DNA of 64,000 bases from MPNO01 sp965200535. GTDB lineage: Bacteria; Pseudomonadota; Alphaproteobacteria; MPNO01. Position numbers and translations under genes: made by a program. The stretch covers positions 558,001 through 622,000 of the forward strand of contig CBDAUF010000002.1 in NCBI GenBank assembly GCA_965200535.1, given 5' to 3'. Below, one piece after another: positions 8,093 to 16,161 of this stretch (positions are counted from its first letter, which is position 1; the number at the start of each line of letters is the position of its first letter). The notes below the pieces were generated by a model, which saw only the letters and a program-made list of their open reading frames with translations, had not been told where the DNA came from and searched no databases.

Positions 8093-9397
8093 ATGGAAAC
8101 GGCTCTCCTCGTTCCCTTGGTGTTCGCACTCCTGTTCGGCGCGCTGTTCCTCGGGGCCCACCTGGGGCTGGCGATGTCGGGCGCCGCGGTGTTCGGCACC
8201 GCGATGATCATCGGGCCCGACGCGGCGCTTTCGCTCGCCGGAATCTCGGTCTTCGAGTCCGCGCAGAGTTTCGATCTGGCCGTCATCCCGCTGTTCGTGC
8301 TGATGGGCGATTTCGCCGCGAAGTCGGGTATCAGTTCCGACCTCTACGCCGCCTTCAACGTCTGGCTGCGGCGCAGCCGGGGCGGTCTGGCGCACGCCAG
8401 CATCGCCGCCTGCGCCGCGTTCGGGGCGGTCTGCGGATCGTCGCTGGCGACGGCGGCCACCATGGGCCGGGTGGCGCTGCCGGAAATGCGCCGTTTCGGG
8501 TACGGCGACCGGCTGGCCACCGGCGCGATCGCCGCCGGCGGCACCATCGGCATCCTCATTCCGCCGAGCGTCATCATGCTGATCTACGGCATCCTTACCG
8601 AGACCAGCATCGGCGACCTCTTCATCGCCGGCGTCATCCCGGGAATTCTCCTCACTCTCTTCTTCATGATCGCGGTGCTCATCGTCGTCCGCATCGATCC
8701 GTCGAGCGCACCGCAGCTGCCCGACGGGCCGCAATCCGGTTCCGATGCCGCGGTATTCGGCAAGATCTGGCCGACGATGGTGTTGTTTCTGCTGGTGATC
8801 GGGGGGATCTACGCCGGGGTTTTCACCCCCACCGAGGCGGCCGGGATCGGCGCGGCGGGCGCGCTCGCCATCGGCTCCGCAATGCGCCGGCTCGGCCTTT
8901 CGGATATTGCCGAATGCCTGATCGATACCGTCCAGACGACGGCGATGATCTTCCTGATACTGATCGGCGCCATACTGTTTTCCGGCTTCCTGTCGTTGAG
9001 CGGCACCCCGGCGCTGCTGGGCGGCTGGATCGTCGGCCTCGAACTCTCCCCCACCATGACGGTGGTCCTCATCGTCGGCATCTACATTCTTTTGGGCGCC
9101 TTTCTCGACACCATGGCGATGATCATTCTCTCGGTGCCCATCTTCTTTCCGATCGTCTCGGGCATGGGCCTCGATCCGGTCTGGTTCGGCATCGTCGTGG
9201 TGATTGCCGTAGAACTGGCGCTTATCACGCCGCCGATGGGGATCAACGTCTTCGTGATCCGCGGGCTGGCCGCCGACGTCTCGCTTGCGCAGGTGTTCAT
9301 GGGCGTCCTGCCGTTCTGCGTTGCCCTGGTCGCGCTGATCGCCCTGGTGGTGGCGGTGCCCGAGATCGCGACCGTCCTGCCGGCGCTCGGGCGCTGA
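8093..9397 (+). CDS. dctM: TRAP transporter large permease DctM
   Basis: Large membrane subunit of the TRAP carrier, 434 residues with about 12 transmembrane segments. It has the DctM hallmarks AIAAGGTIGILIPPS near residue 145 and the second-repeat ALITPPMGINVFVI near residue 380. ATG 8093 is preferred: it lies 5 bases after the dctQ stop and starts a hydrophobic helix at once. ATG 8063 within dctQ is an alternative that adds a basic N-terminus. It forms the transport channel with DctQ and receives solute from DctP. Confidence 0.94.
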   Translation: METALLVPLVFALLFGALFLGAHLGLAMSGAAVFGTAMIIGPDAALSLAGISVFESAQSFDLAVIPLFVLMGDFAAKSGISSDLYAAFNVWLRRSRGGLAHASIAACAAFGAVCGSSLATAATMGRVALPEMRRFGYGDRLATGAIAAGGTIGILIPPSVIMLIYGILTETSIGDLFIAGVIPGILLTLFFMIAVLIVVRIDPSSAPQLPDGPQSGSDAAVFGKIWPTMVLFLLVIGGIYAGVFTPTEAAGIGAAGALAIGSAMRRLGLSDIAECLIDTVQTTAMIFLILIGAILFSGFLSLSGTPALLGGWIVGLELSPTMTVVLIVGIYILLGAFLDTMAMIILSVPIFFPIVSGMGLDPVWFGIVVVIAVELALITPPMGINVFVIRGLAADVSLAQVFMGVLPFCVALVALIALVVAVPEIATVLPALGR

Positions 9398-9422
9398 CGG
9401 CGGACGGGGGCGCGGAAGGCCG

Positions 9423-9854
9423 ATGAAAATCGTTCGGAACAGGGCCGGCCAACGCGTCGAGGAAATCCCCCGCGACCCGGCGACGGTAGAAGCCGTCCCG
9501 GAGCTCGCGTACAGAAAGCTGGTGGCGAAATTCGAAGAAGGGTTCATGAAGCAGGACCTGCGCATGATCGCCGAATGCCTGCTTCCTTCGTTCGAATGGC
9601 GAATGCCCAACGGCGAGGTTGCCTACGGCCGGGAAAACGCTCTCGCGGCCATGGAAAAGCGTTTCGCGATGCCGGACGGCCCCAGATTCAGCCGCTCGGT
9701 CTGGCGCTTCAGGGGCAGGACGGTGATCCAGACCTACCGCGTCCAATATCGCGGTCCCGACGGGCGATGGAAAAAGTCGAGAGGCATGGACCTCTACAAG
9801 ATCCGCGACGGTCTCATCGCGCGCAAGGACGCGTACTGGAAAATGGTCCCGTGA
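9423..9854 (+). CDS. NTF2/SnoaL-like protein of unknown function
   Basis: A 143-residue protein that looks like a nuclear-transport-factor-2/SnoaL fold: an N-terminal helical pair (YRKLVAKFEEGFMKQD, then LRMIAECLLPSFEWRMP), a GREN helix near residue 73, and a C-terminal sheet with the repeated WRFRGRTVIQTYRVQY and GMDLYKIRDGLIARKDAYWK pattern. Such folds serve as small isomerases, cyclases, dehydratases or accessory proteins. It lies 25 bases after dctM in the TetR-controlled operon, so it probably works on the imported compound. No catalytic residues can be assigned by eye. Confidence 0.6.
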   Translation: MKIVRNRAGQRVEEIPRDPATVEAVPELAYRKLVAKFEEGFMKQDLRMIAECLLPSFEWRMPNGEVAYGRENALAAMEKRFAMPDGPRFSRSVWRFRGRTVIQTYRVQYRGPDGRWKKSRGMDLYKIRDGLIARKDAYWKMVP

Positions 9855-9876
9855 CCCTCGAACCGAGGATGCGACC

Positions 9877-10125
9877 ATGAAAATCGAATCTGCCGCCGGA
9901 GAGTTCGAGTTTCGCATCGAGACCCTGAGGGTCGCGGGGACCGAGGTCGTCCTCGTCGGGAAGATGGGTGTATGGGAGGCCGAGACCGCGATGAACCGGG
10001 ACGATGTCCTGAAATTGCTGCGCCTGACGCTCGGCAATCCGTCCTTCTGGAGTTTTTCCCTGAGACTGTTGCCGTACGCGGTGTTTGGACGAAACAGGAA
10101 GGCGGGAGGCGCGACGGATGAATGA
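9877..10125 (+). CDS. Small protein of unknown function
   Basis: An 82-residue open frame that I do not recognise. The N-terminal half is a likely beta-hairpin (FEFRIETLRVAGTEVVLVGKMG), followed by a helix with alternating charges and a hydrophobic stretch (PSFWSFSLRLLPYAVFG). It starts 22 bases after the NTF2-like gene with AGGATG-type context, and its last 8 bases overlap the start of the next gene. This overlap and the conserved operon spacing argue that it is translated. It could be a partner subunit of the following nitroreductase-like protein; that is inference. Confidence 0.5.
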   Translation: MKIESAAGEFEFRIETLRVAGTEVVLVGKMGVWEAETAMNRDDVLKLLRLTLGNPSFWSFSLRLLPYAVFGRNRKAGGATDE

Positions 10126-11446
10126 CCGGAAGCCGGAGGGGCTGCCGCCGCAGGCCGAGGCGGCGTGGGACTATCCCCTGTTCGATGCGATCATGGGGCG
10201 CAGGTCGCGGCGCTTCGGCCTCGGTATGGAAATGGCGAAAGGGCCGTTTCGCCATCGGTCCGACAAGCAGCCGATCGGCCTGGATGCTCTCGAGACCGCC
10301 ATGCTGGTGGCCGCTGCGACGGCCACCACCGGCCCCATCCTGGCGGAAACCGAACTGCCGGGGGGGATGGTAAAGACGATCGGCAAGCCCTACCCGTCGG
10401 CCATGGGCTCTCATCGCGCGCGCCTTTTCTTCACCGACGATCACGGCGTTTACGTCGTGAAGGCGGACCAAGCGCCGATGACCCGGATGCGGGAATACGA
10501 AAGCCCGGCGGACCGCGAGAAGGTGCTCGGGTTCTACGAGGCCTGCGTGGAAAAGCTGGACGACGGGCGCATGGACCTGCCGCCGGTCGAACCCGGCGTC
10601 TGGCTGCACAACCAGTGGGTCACCAACAAGCCCGGCACGACCCTGTTCATGCCTGTCATCGATGTCACGAAGGACATGATCAAGCTGATCCTGAACCTCT
10701 GCGACTCCAACGCCGGGCGTTACGCCCGGGACGGCGGCTACTACATCGTCGACGATCGGAACGGCATGCGCCCCTGCGGCAACCGGAAATGGGTGGACAG
10801 CGGCTTCCTGTCGAAACGAAAGGTTCTGCCCCTGTCCCGGCTCGAGAAAATGCTGTCCGACGGGATGCTGGCCGAGGGGGCGTTCATGGGCCAGTTGATG
10901 GCCCTGGCGATGCAGGCTACGGGTCTGGGCGGCTGGGTCTATGGCGGCTTTTCCTCGCTCGTGGTTCTCGGGGGAACCCCGACCTGCCGCGGCCTCGGCT
11001 TCCGGTTCGTGCAGTCCGCTTCCGATCCGTTTCCGGTTCCCGTGGGACGAGACGGCGTCTTCGAGGCGCTGTGCCCGCCCTATTTCCCCGATATGGACGC
11101 CGCCGTCGACGCGGCGATCGAGGGGGCGACGATGAGCATGGACGACTGGGAAGCGCGGGGGATGCTGAAGCCGCACGTCGCGCCCAACGCCGAATTCGAC
11201 GCAGCGACGGTCCAGGCGTCGCCGGAGGGCGTCCGCTGCGTAAAGGACATCTGCGGCTACATACTGGACACGTTCGGGAAGTTTCCGGCCACCGTCGATC
11301 CCATCCAGATGACCCTGATGATCCAGGCGCACCATCTCGACCTCGATTTCTACGACAGGCACATGAAACCGGGGGCCTATCTGGACACCCACAAGCACCA
11401 CTTCCGCGACTGGCACGACGGCGCGGAACCGGCGAAAAGAAACTGA
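10118..11446 (+). CDS. Nitroreductase-like protein of unknown function
   Basis: A 442-residue soluble protein. The only family signal I can see is near the N-terminus: IMGRRSRRFGLGMEM, then PIGLDALETAMLVAAATATTG, which resembles the start of nitroreductase-fold flavoproteins (an RRS-R FMN-binding motif followed by a helix with TG). The remaining ~350 residues, including a VWLHNQWVTNKPGTTLFMP segment and a PIQMTLMIQAHHLDLDFYD segment near the C-terminus, are unfamiliar and much longer than the usual ~200-residue nitroreductase. ATG 10118 follows GGCGGGAGG and overlaps the preceding small gene. It stands just before an aldehyde dehydrogenase, suggesting a redox step on the same substrate. Treat the family label as tentative. 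Confidence 0.5.
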   Translation: MNDRKPEGLPPQAEAAWDYPLFDAIMGRRSRRFGLGMEMAKGPFRHRSDKQPIGLDALETAMLVAAATATTGPILAETELPGGMVKTIGKPYPSAMGSHRARLFFTDDHGVYVVKADQAPMTRMREYESPADREKVLGFYEACVEKLDDGRMDLPPVEPGVWLHNQWVTNKPGTTLFMPVIDVTKDMIKLILNLCDSNAGRYARDGGYYIVDDRNGMRPCGNRKWVDSGFLSKRKVLPLSRLEKMLSDGMLAEGAFMGQLMALAMQATGLGGWVYGGFSSLVVLGGTPTCRGLGFRFVQSASDPFPVPVGRDGVFEALCPPYFPDMDAAVDAAIEGATMSMDDWEARGMLKPHVAPNAEFDAATVQASPEGVRCVKDICGYILDTFGKFPATVDPIQMTLMIQAHHLDLDFYDRHMKPGAYLDTHKHHFRDWHDGAEPAKRN

Positions 11447-11460
11447 GGGAGGAATCCGCA

Positions 11461-12882
11461 ATGGAGCCGTTCCGTCTCGTCATCAACGGCAGGAAGGTCC
11501 CGACCAAGCGGTGTTTCGAGGTGCTCAACCCGGCGAACGAGAAGCCGGCCGGGCTCGCGCCGCTTGCGCGGAGGAAGGACCTCGACGAAGCCGTGCGCAG
11601 CGCAGGGAAGGCGTTCGCAAAATGGCGGGAAGTGCCCGAGGCCGCCCGGCAGGCGGCGTGCCTCAAGGTCGCCGCAAAGATCGAGAAGAACGCCGAGGAA
11701 CTCGCCCGGCTCCTGACCGCCGAACAGGGCAAACCCCTGAACGGTCTCGGTTCGCGTTGGGAAATCGGCGGCGCGGTGGCCTGGACGCGGTACACGGCCG
11801 GCCTTTCGCTGCCCGTCAAGGTGCTCCAGGACAATAGCGAGGGCAGGGTCGAACTTCACCGCAAGCCCATCGGCGTCGTGGGTTCCATCACCCCCTGGAA
11901 CTTTCCGGTCCTGATCGCGACCTGGCACATCGTGCCGGCGGTCCTGGCCGGCAACACGGTTGTGTGCAAGCCGTCTCCCTATACGCCCCTGTCGACGCTG
12001 CGCCTGATCGAACTGATGAACGAGGTGTTGCCGAAAGGCGTGGTCAGCTGCGTCACCGGCAAGGACAGGCTTGGCGCGGCGATGGCCGCCCATGAACGGA
12101 TTGGCAAGATCGTGTTCACGGGCTCCTGCGCCACCGGGCGAAAGATCATGGCGGGTGCGGCGGACACCATGAAACGGCTGACCCTCGAACTCGGCGGCAA
12201 CGACGCGGGTATCGTCCTGCTCGACGTGGACCCGAAGCAGATCGCCGAAGGCCTGTTCTGGGGCGCATTCATCAACGGCGGCCAGACCTGCGCGGCGTTG
12301 AAGCGGCTCTACGTCCACGACGAGGTATACGACGACGTCTGCGCCGAATTGGTCGCGTTCGCGCGGAAGATGAAGGTCGGCAAGGGAACGAAGGAGGATG
12401 TCGCGATCGGCCCCGTCCAGAACGCCAGGCAATACGATATCGTCGCCGGCCTCGTGCGCAGCGCGAAATCGCGGGGACGGGTTCTTCTCGGAGGAAATCC
12501 GGGGAAGATGCGGAAGAAGACGGGCGGCAAGGGATATTTCTACCCGTTGACGATCGTCGCCGACCTCGACAACGGCGACCGTCTGGTGGACGAGGAGCAG
12601 TTCGGCCCCGTTCTCCCGGTTATCCGCTACCGGCGGATCGAAAAGGCGATCGAGAAGGCAAACGACAACCCGAACGGGCTGGGCGGTTCGGTCTGGAGCC
12701 GAAATATCCGAAAGGCGAAAGAGGTTGCCGGCAAGCTCGAATGCGGCTCGGTCTGGATCAACAAGCACGGCATGATCCAGCCCAACGCCCCCTTCGGCGG
12801 GGTCAAGCGTTCCGGCTTCGGCGTCGAGTTCGGCGAGGAGGGGCTGCTGGAAAATACCGATATCCAGGTGGTCTTCTCCTGA
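11461..12882 (+). CDS. NAD(P)-dependent aldehyde dehydrogenase
   Basis: A 473-residue member of the aldehyde dehydrogenase superfamily, oxidising an aldehyde to the acid. The cofactor-binding segment is GSITPWNFPVLI near residues 141-152, the general-base glutamate is E243 in LELGGND, and the catalytic nucleophile is C277 in NGGQTCA. EEQFGPVLPV closes the signature set. ATG 11461 is chosen: it sits 14 bases after the previous stop behind GAGGGAGGA. It is the last gene of the TRAP operon, so its substrate is probably an aldehyde formed from the imported compound. It most resembles betaine/succinate-semialdehyde-type enzymes in general, but specificity cannot be read. Confidence 0.93.
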   Translation: MEPFRLVINGRKVPTKRCFEVLNPANEKPAGLAPLARRKDLDEAVRSAGKAFAKWREVPEAARQAACLKVAAKIEKNAEELARLLTAEQGKPLNGLGSRWEIGGAVAWTRYTAGLSLPVKVLQDNSEGRVELHRKPIGVVGSITPWNFPVLIATWHIVPAVLAGNTVVCKPSPYTPLSTLRLIELMNEVLPKGVVSCVTGKDRLGAAMAAHERIGKIVFTGSCATGRKIMAGAADTMKRLTLELGGNDAGIVLLDVDPKQIAEGLFWGAFINGGQTCAALKRLYVHDEVYDDVCAELVAFARKMKVGKGTKEDVAIGPVQNARQYDIVAGLVRSAKSRGRVLLGGNPGKMRKKTGGKGYFYPLTIVADLDNGDRLVDEEQFGPVLPVIRYRRIEKAIEKANDNPNGLGGSVWSRNIRKAKEVAGKLECGSVWINKHGMIQPNAPFGGVKRSGFGVEFGEEGLLENTDIQVVFS

Positions 12883-12918
12883 CATCGACGGCGGTCGAGA
12901 CCCGGGCAGCGTTCGACA

Positions 12919-13032
12919 TCGACGGGACGGCCGCAGGCGCGCCGTCAGTTCCTGCAACGCCATGAGAACGAGGATGCCGGCGAAGAAACCGAACCTGACC
13001 GCCGGTTCGTCTGCGCCGATGGATTCCGGCAT
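12919..13032 (-). pseudogene. N-terminal remnant of a sterol desaturase/fatty acid hydroxylase-like gene
   Basis: The minus strand here encodes a 38-residue start that looks like the first membrane helix of sterol-desaturase family proteins: MPESIGADEPAVRFGFFAGI then LVLMALQELTARLRPSRR, a helix followed by a basic RPSRR stop-transfer. After that the frame runs into non-protein-like sequence and into the antisense of the aldehyde dehydrogenase. No histidine-box domain follows. I read it as the truncated beginning of a lost gene. A short unrelated membrane peptide is the alternative. The rest of the 285-base gap (12883-13167) holds only a weak promoter-like pair (TTGCGA 13087, TAACAT 13108) for the next plus-strand gene. 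Confidence 0.4.
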
Positions 13033-13167
13033 TCGTTCACCCCGGCGCCCGGCGTTCCGGGCGGCGCCTGCGCGCCCGTGCGGAGTTTGCGACCGACCGG
13101 TGCGATGTAACATACTCCCCGACGGGCGCAGGGCGTCGGGAGCGGCAACCTGGAGGAGAAGGCGGCG

Positions 13168-14289
13168 ATGGGATCGGGCAAACCGCCGTTTCGCGCCGAT
13201 CAGATCGGCAGTCTGCTGCGGCCGGCCGAACTGAAGGAGGCGATCGAAAAACACCGGCGCGGCGAAATCACCGACCGGGCGCGGCGCCGGATCGAGGACC
13301 GCTGCATCCGCTCGGTCGTCGCCCTGCAGGAGGAAACCGGGATCCCGGTCGTCACCGACGGCGAGTTTCGCCGCTACGAGTTCCACACGCCGATCCTGAC
13401 CCGGATCGAGGGCGTGGAACTGACCGGCCGGACCGAGCTCCGCTTTCGCGGCGAGCACGGAGACGTCGACTACGCCCCGCCCGTGCTGGAGATCACCGCA
13501 CCGCTCGCTCATCCGCGCGAGGGCCTGACGGTCGAGGACTACAGGTTCACCAGTGCGTTGACCGACCGCACGGTCAAGGTCTGTATTCCGTCCCCCACAT
13601 ACCTGTACATCCGGGCCGGCCGGGCCGGCATCGACAAGAACCTCTACCCGGACAGGGATGCCCTGGTCGCCGCGCTGGCAGAGGTCTACAACGCCGAACT
13701 CCATGCGCTGTGGGAGGCCGGCTGCGACTTCGTCCAGATCGACGACACCAATTTCGCCCATATGTGCGATCCCAAGCTTTGCGACCGTTACCGGCGAATT
13801 GGCGAGGATCCCGCCGAGCTTCCCGGCTTTTTCGCGCAGATGATCAACGCATGCATCCGCAACCGGCCCGCCGGACAGCGCGTCGGCCTGCATGTCTGCC
13901 GGGGAAACGTGCGCGGCGCATGGGCGTCGGAAGGCGATTACGGCCCGGTGGCGGACGCGCTGTTGAACGCTCTCGAGGTGGACTGCCTGTTTCTCGAATA
14001 CGACACCCCCCGGGCCGGCGATTTCACCCCCCTTCGCCGCCTCGAACGCGATGACAAGCTCATCGTTCTGGGCTTGGTGACGACCAAGACGGGAGCGCTC
14101 GAGACCGGCGACATGCTGAAACGCCGGATCGACGAAGCCGCCCGCTGCGCGCCCATGGACCGGCTCGGGTTGAGCCCCCAGTGCGGCTTTGCCGGCGTCT
14201 ACCAGGGCAATCCGATCGCCGAAGCCGACCAGATGGCGAAACTCCGCCTCGTTGTCGAGGTTGCGCGCGAGGTGTGGGGCGACGATTAG
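13168..14289 (+). CDS. MetE C-terminal-domain-like methyltransferase family protein
   Basis: A 373-residue single-domain relative of the C-terminal catalytic half of cobalamin-independent methionine synthase. It opens with RADQIGSLLRP, shows VVTDGEFRR near residue 66, the zinc-ligand segment GLHVCRGN near residue 237 (His and Cys), and the second ligand cysteine in LSPQCGFAG near residue 335. True MetE has about 750 residues; these short paralogues (YxjG/YxjH-like) use other thiols or methyl donors, and some lack methionine synthase activity. ATG 13168 follows a strong GGAGGAG. It stands alone between two transcription units. Substrate unknown. Confidence 0.8.
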   Translation: MGSGKPPFRADQIGSLLRPAELKEAIEKHRRGEITDRARRRIEDRCIRSVVALQEETGIPVVTDGEFRRYEFHTPILTRIEGVELTGRTELRFRGEHGDVDYAPPVLEITAPLAHPREGLTVEDYRFTSALTDRTVKVCIPSPTYLYIRAGRAGIDKNLYPDRDALVAALAEVYNAELHALWEAGCDFVQIDDTNFAHMCDPKLCDRYRRIGEDPAELPGFFAQMINACIRNRPAGQRVGLHVCRGNVRGAWASEGDYGPVADALLNALEVDCLFLEYDTPRAGDFTPLRRLERDDKLIVLGLVTTKTGALETGDMLKRRIDEAARCAPMDRLGLSPQCGFAGVYQGNPIAEADQMAKLRLVVEVAREVWGDD

Positions 14290-14311
14290 CGGGGGCGGCG
14301 GATCGGGTCGT

Positions 14312-14327
14312 CGAGAGACTTCTCTCG
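14312..14327 (+). terminator. Hairpin after the MetE-like gene
   Basis: CGAGAG-ACTT-CTCTCG, a perfect six-base stem with a four-base loop, 22 bases after the MetE-like stop codon. No T-run follows directly, so termination is plausible but not certain. Confidence 0.4.
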
Positions 14328-14333
14328 TCGGCA

Positions 14334-14362
14334 TTGTTCGCGGCGGAACAAATTGTTATATG
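14334..14362 (+). promoter_or_regulatory. Promoter of the purine operon with overlapping dyad
   Basis: -35 TTGTTC (14334-14339), 17-base spacer, -10 TATATG (14357-14362). The -35 hexamer is also the left arm of a perfect inverted repeat TTGTTC-N6-GAACAA (14334-14351), so an operator may overlap it. The start codon of purC is 61 bases beyond the -10. The dyad does not match the alphaproteobacterial LexA direct repeat GTTC-N7-GTTC, and I cannot name a regulator for it. Confidence 0.5.
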
Positions 14363-14423
14363 GACCAGGCTGCCGCGGTCCCGCACGCGGCATCCCTTTC
14401 CTTCTGTCCCAGAGTCGCACCTC

Positions 14424-15188
14424 ATGGCCCGCCGCAGACGGATTTACGAGGGCAAGGCGAAGGTCCTTTTCGAAGGGCCGGAGCCGGGCACCCTCGTCCA
14501 GTACTTCAAGGACGATGCCAGCGCGTTCAACAACGCCAAGACCGGCACGATCACCGGCAAGGGTGTGCTGAACAACCGGATCTCCGAGTACCTGATGCTC
14601 AAGCTCGCCGAAATCGGGATTCCGACCCATTTCGTGCGCCGGCTGAACATGCGCGAGCAATTGATCCGCGAGGTCGAGATCATCCCGGTCGAGATCGTCG
14701 TGCGCAATGTTGCCGCCGGCTCGATCGCCCAGCGTTTCGGGATCGTCGAGGGCACGCCGCTGCCGCGCTCGATCGTCGAGTACTATTACAAGTCCGACGA
14801 ATTGTCCGATCCGCTGGTCGCCGAAGAGCACATCACCGCCTTCGGCTGGTCGACTCCGCAGGAGCTCGACGAGATCATGCAAATGTCGCTGCGGGTGAAC
14901 GACTTCCTCACCGGGCTGCTGGTCACGGTCGGCATCAGGCTGGTCGATTTCAAGCTCGAGTACGGCCGGCTGTGGGACAATGACGAGATGCGTATCGTGC
15001 TCGCCGACGAGATCAGCCCCGACAACTGCCGGCTGTGGGACATCAAGACCAACGAGAAGATGGACAAGGATCGCTTCCGCCGCGACATGGGCGGCGTCGA
15101 AGAGGCCTATCAGGAGGTTGCGCGCCGCCTCGGCATCCTGCCGGAGGGCGCGCCCGGCGACCTCAAGGGCCCGGCGGTGATGCAATAG
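14424..15188 (+). CDS. purC: Phosphoribosylaminoimidazole-succinocarboxamide synthase
   Basis: De novo purine synthesis: couples CAIR and aspartate with ATP to give SAICAR. It has 254 residues, close to the usual bacterial length, and begins with the family motif YEGKAKVLFEGP. FKDDASAFNN, GIPTHFVRR, EVVVRNVAAGS-like EIVVRNVAAGS and EISPDNCRLWD near residue 198 are all PurC signatures. ATG 14424 gives the canonical N-terminus MARRRRIYEGKAK. It is the first gene of a purC-purS-purQ-rhomboid-purL-bolA-grxD operon. Confidence 0.97.
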   Translation: MARRRRIYEGKAKVLFEGPEPGTLVQYFKDDASAFNNAKTGTITGKGVLNNRISEYLMLKLAEIGIPTHFVRRLNMREQLIREVEIIPVEIVVRNVAAGSIAQRFGIVEGTPLPRSIVEYYYKSDELSDPLVAEEHITAFGWSTPQELDEIMQMSLRVNDFLTGLLVTVGIRLVDFKLEYGRLWDNDEMRIVLADEISPDNCRLWDIKTNEKMDKDRFRRDMGGVEEAYQEVARRLGILPEGAPGDLKGPAVMQ

Positions 15189-15195
15189 CGCATCC

Positions 15196-15438
15196 GTGCG
15201 GGCGCGGATCCATATCACGCTCAAGGACGGCGTCCTCGACCCCCAGGGAAAGGCGGTCGGCCAGGCGCTCTCGACGATGGGTTTCGAGGGCGTCGGCGAG
15301 GTTCGCCAGGGCAAGGTGATCGATATCGACCTTGCCGAGACCGATGCGGCCCGCGCCCGGGCGAACCTGGAAACGATGTGCCGGCGCCTGCTCGCCAACA
15401 CTGTCATCGAGGACTACGAGATAACGCTCGCGGGTTGA
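15196..15438 (+). CDS. purS: Phosphoribosylformylglycinamidine synthase subunit PurS
   Basis: Small structural subunit of the three-part FGAM synthase (PurS-PurQ-PurL), 80 residues, the usual size. It shows the PurS pattern ARIHITLKDGVLDPQGKAVG, then LGF-like TMGFEGVGEVRQGK and CRRLLANTVIEDYE. The GTG start at 15196 is 7 bases after purC. PurS is found with the short PurL type, as here. Confidence 0.96.
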   Translation: MRARIHITLKDGVLDPQGKAVGQALSTMGFEGVGEVRQGKVIDIDLAETDAARARANLETMCRRLLANTVIEDYEITLAG

Positions 15439-15494
15439 TGGGCGCCCGCGGCAGAGAGCGATGAGGCCATGAGACTGCCCGTTGCGCCGGCGGC

Positions 15495-16160
15495 GTGAAA
15501 ACCGCCGTCATTGTCTTCCCCGGCTCCAACTGCGACCGCGACAGCGCAGTCGCGATCGGGGCGGCGACGGGGCGGTCGCCCGCGATGGTGTGGCATGCCG
15601 ACACTGCGCTGCCTCCGGTCGATGCGATCGTCATTCCCGGCGGTTTCGCCTACGGGGACTATCTGCGCGCCGGCGCGATGGCGGCCCATTCGCCGGTCAT
15701 GCGCGAGGTCGCGGCGCGGGCGCGGGCGGGCGTCGCGGTGCTCGGGATTTGCAACGGCTTCCAGGTGCTGACCGAGGCCGGCCTGCTGCCCGGCGCGTTG
15801 ATCCGCAATGCCGGGCTGCGCTTCGTCTGCCGCGACGTCGCGCTTCGGGTCGAGCGCAGCGATACGATCTTTACCGGGCGCTATGCTTCGGGCGCGACGG
15901 TCTCCATGCCGGTCGCCCACAATGACGGAAACTATGTCGCCGACAGCGAAACCCTTGCCCGTCTCGAAGGCGAAGGGATGATCGCCTTCCGCTATCGGGA
16001 TAACCCGAACGGCTCCACAGCCGGTATCGCCGGCGTGTTCGATCCGACCCTCCGGATCCTGGGCATGATGCCGCACCCCGAACGCGCCGCCGAATCCCTC
16101 CTCGGCGGGACCGACGGGCGCGTGCTGTTCGAATCTCTGGCCCAGGGGCTCGCCGCCTGA
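15495..16160 (+). CDS. purQ: Phosphoribosylformylglycinamidine synthase glutaminase subunit PurQ
   Basis: Class I glutamine amidotransferase subunit that supplies ammonia to PurL, 221 residues. The nucleophile elbow GICNGFQVL contains C86; the catalytic His-Glu pair is H194-x-E196 in MMPHPERA. The N-terminus KTAVIVFPGSNCDRD is typical. Start GTG 15495 is the first codon of that motif; there is a 56-base gap from purS with no obvious structure. It works with purS and purL of the same operon. Confidence 0.97.
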   Translation: MKTAVIVFPGSNCDRDSAVAIGAATGRSPAMVWHADTALPPVDAIVIPGGFAYGDYLRAGAMAAHSPVMREVAARARAGVAVLGICNGFQVLTEAGLLPGALIRNAGLRFVCRDVALRVERSDTIFTGRYASGATVSMPVAHNDGNYVADSETLARLEGEGMIAFRYRDNPNGSTAGIAGVFDPTLRILGMMPHPERAAESLLGGTDGRVLFESLAQGLAA

Positions 16161-16161
16161 C

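Noticed and set aside
14334..14351. TTGTTC-N6-GAACAA as a LexA site
   Set aside because: Alphaproteobacterial LexA uses the direct repeat GTTC-N7-GTTC; this is an inverted repeat with a different spacing, upstream of purC.
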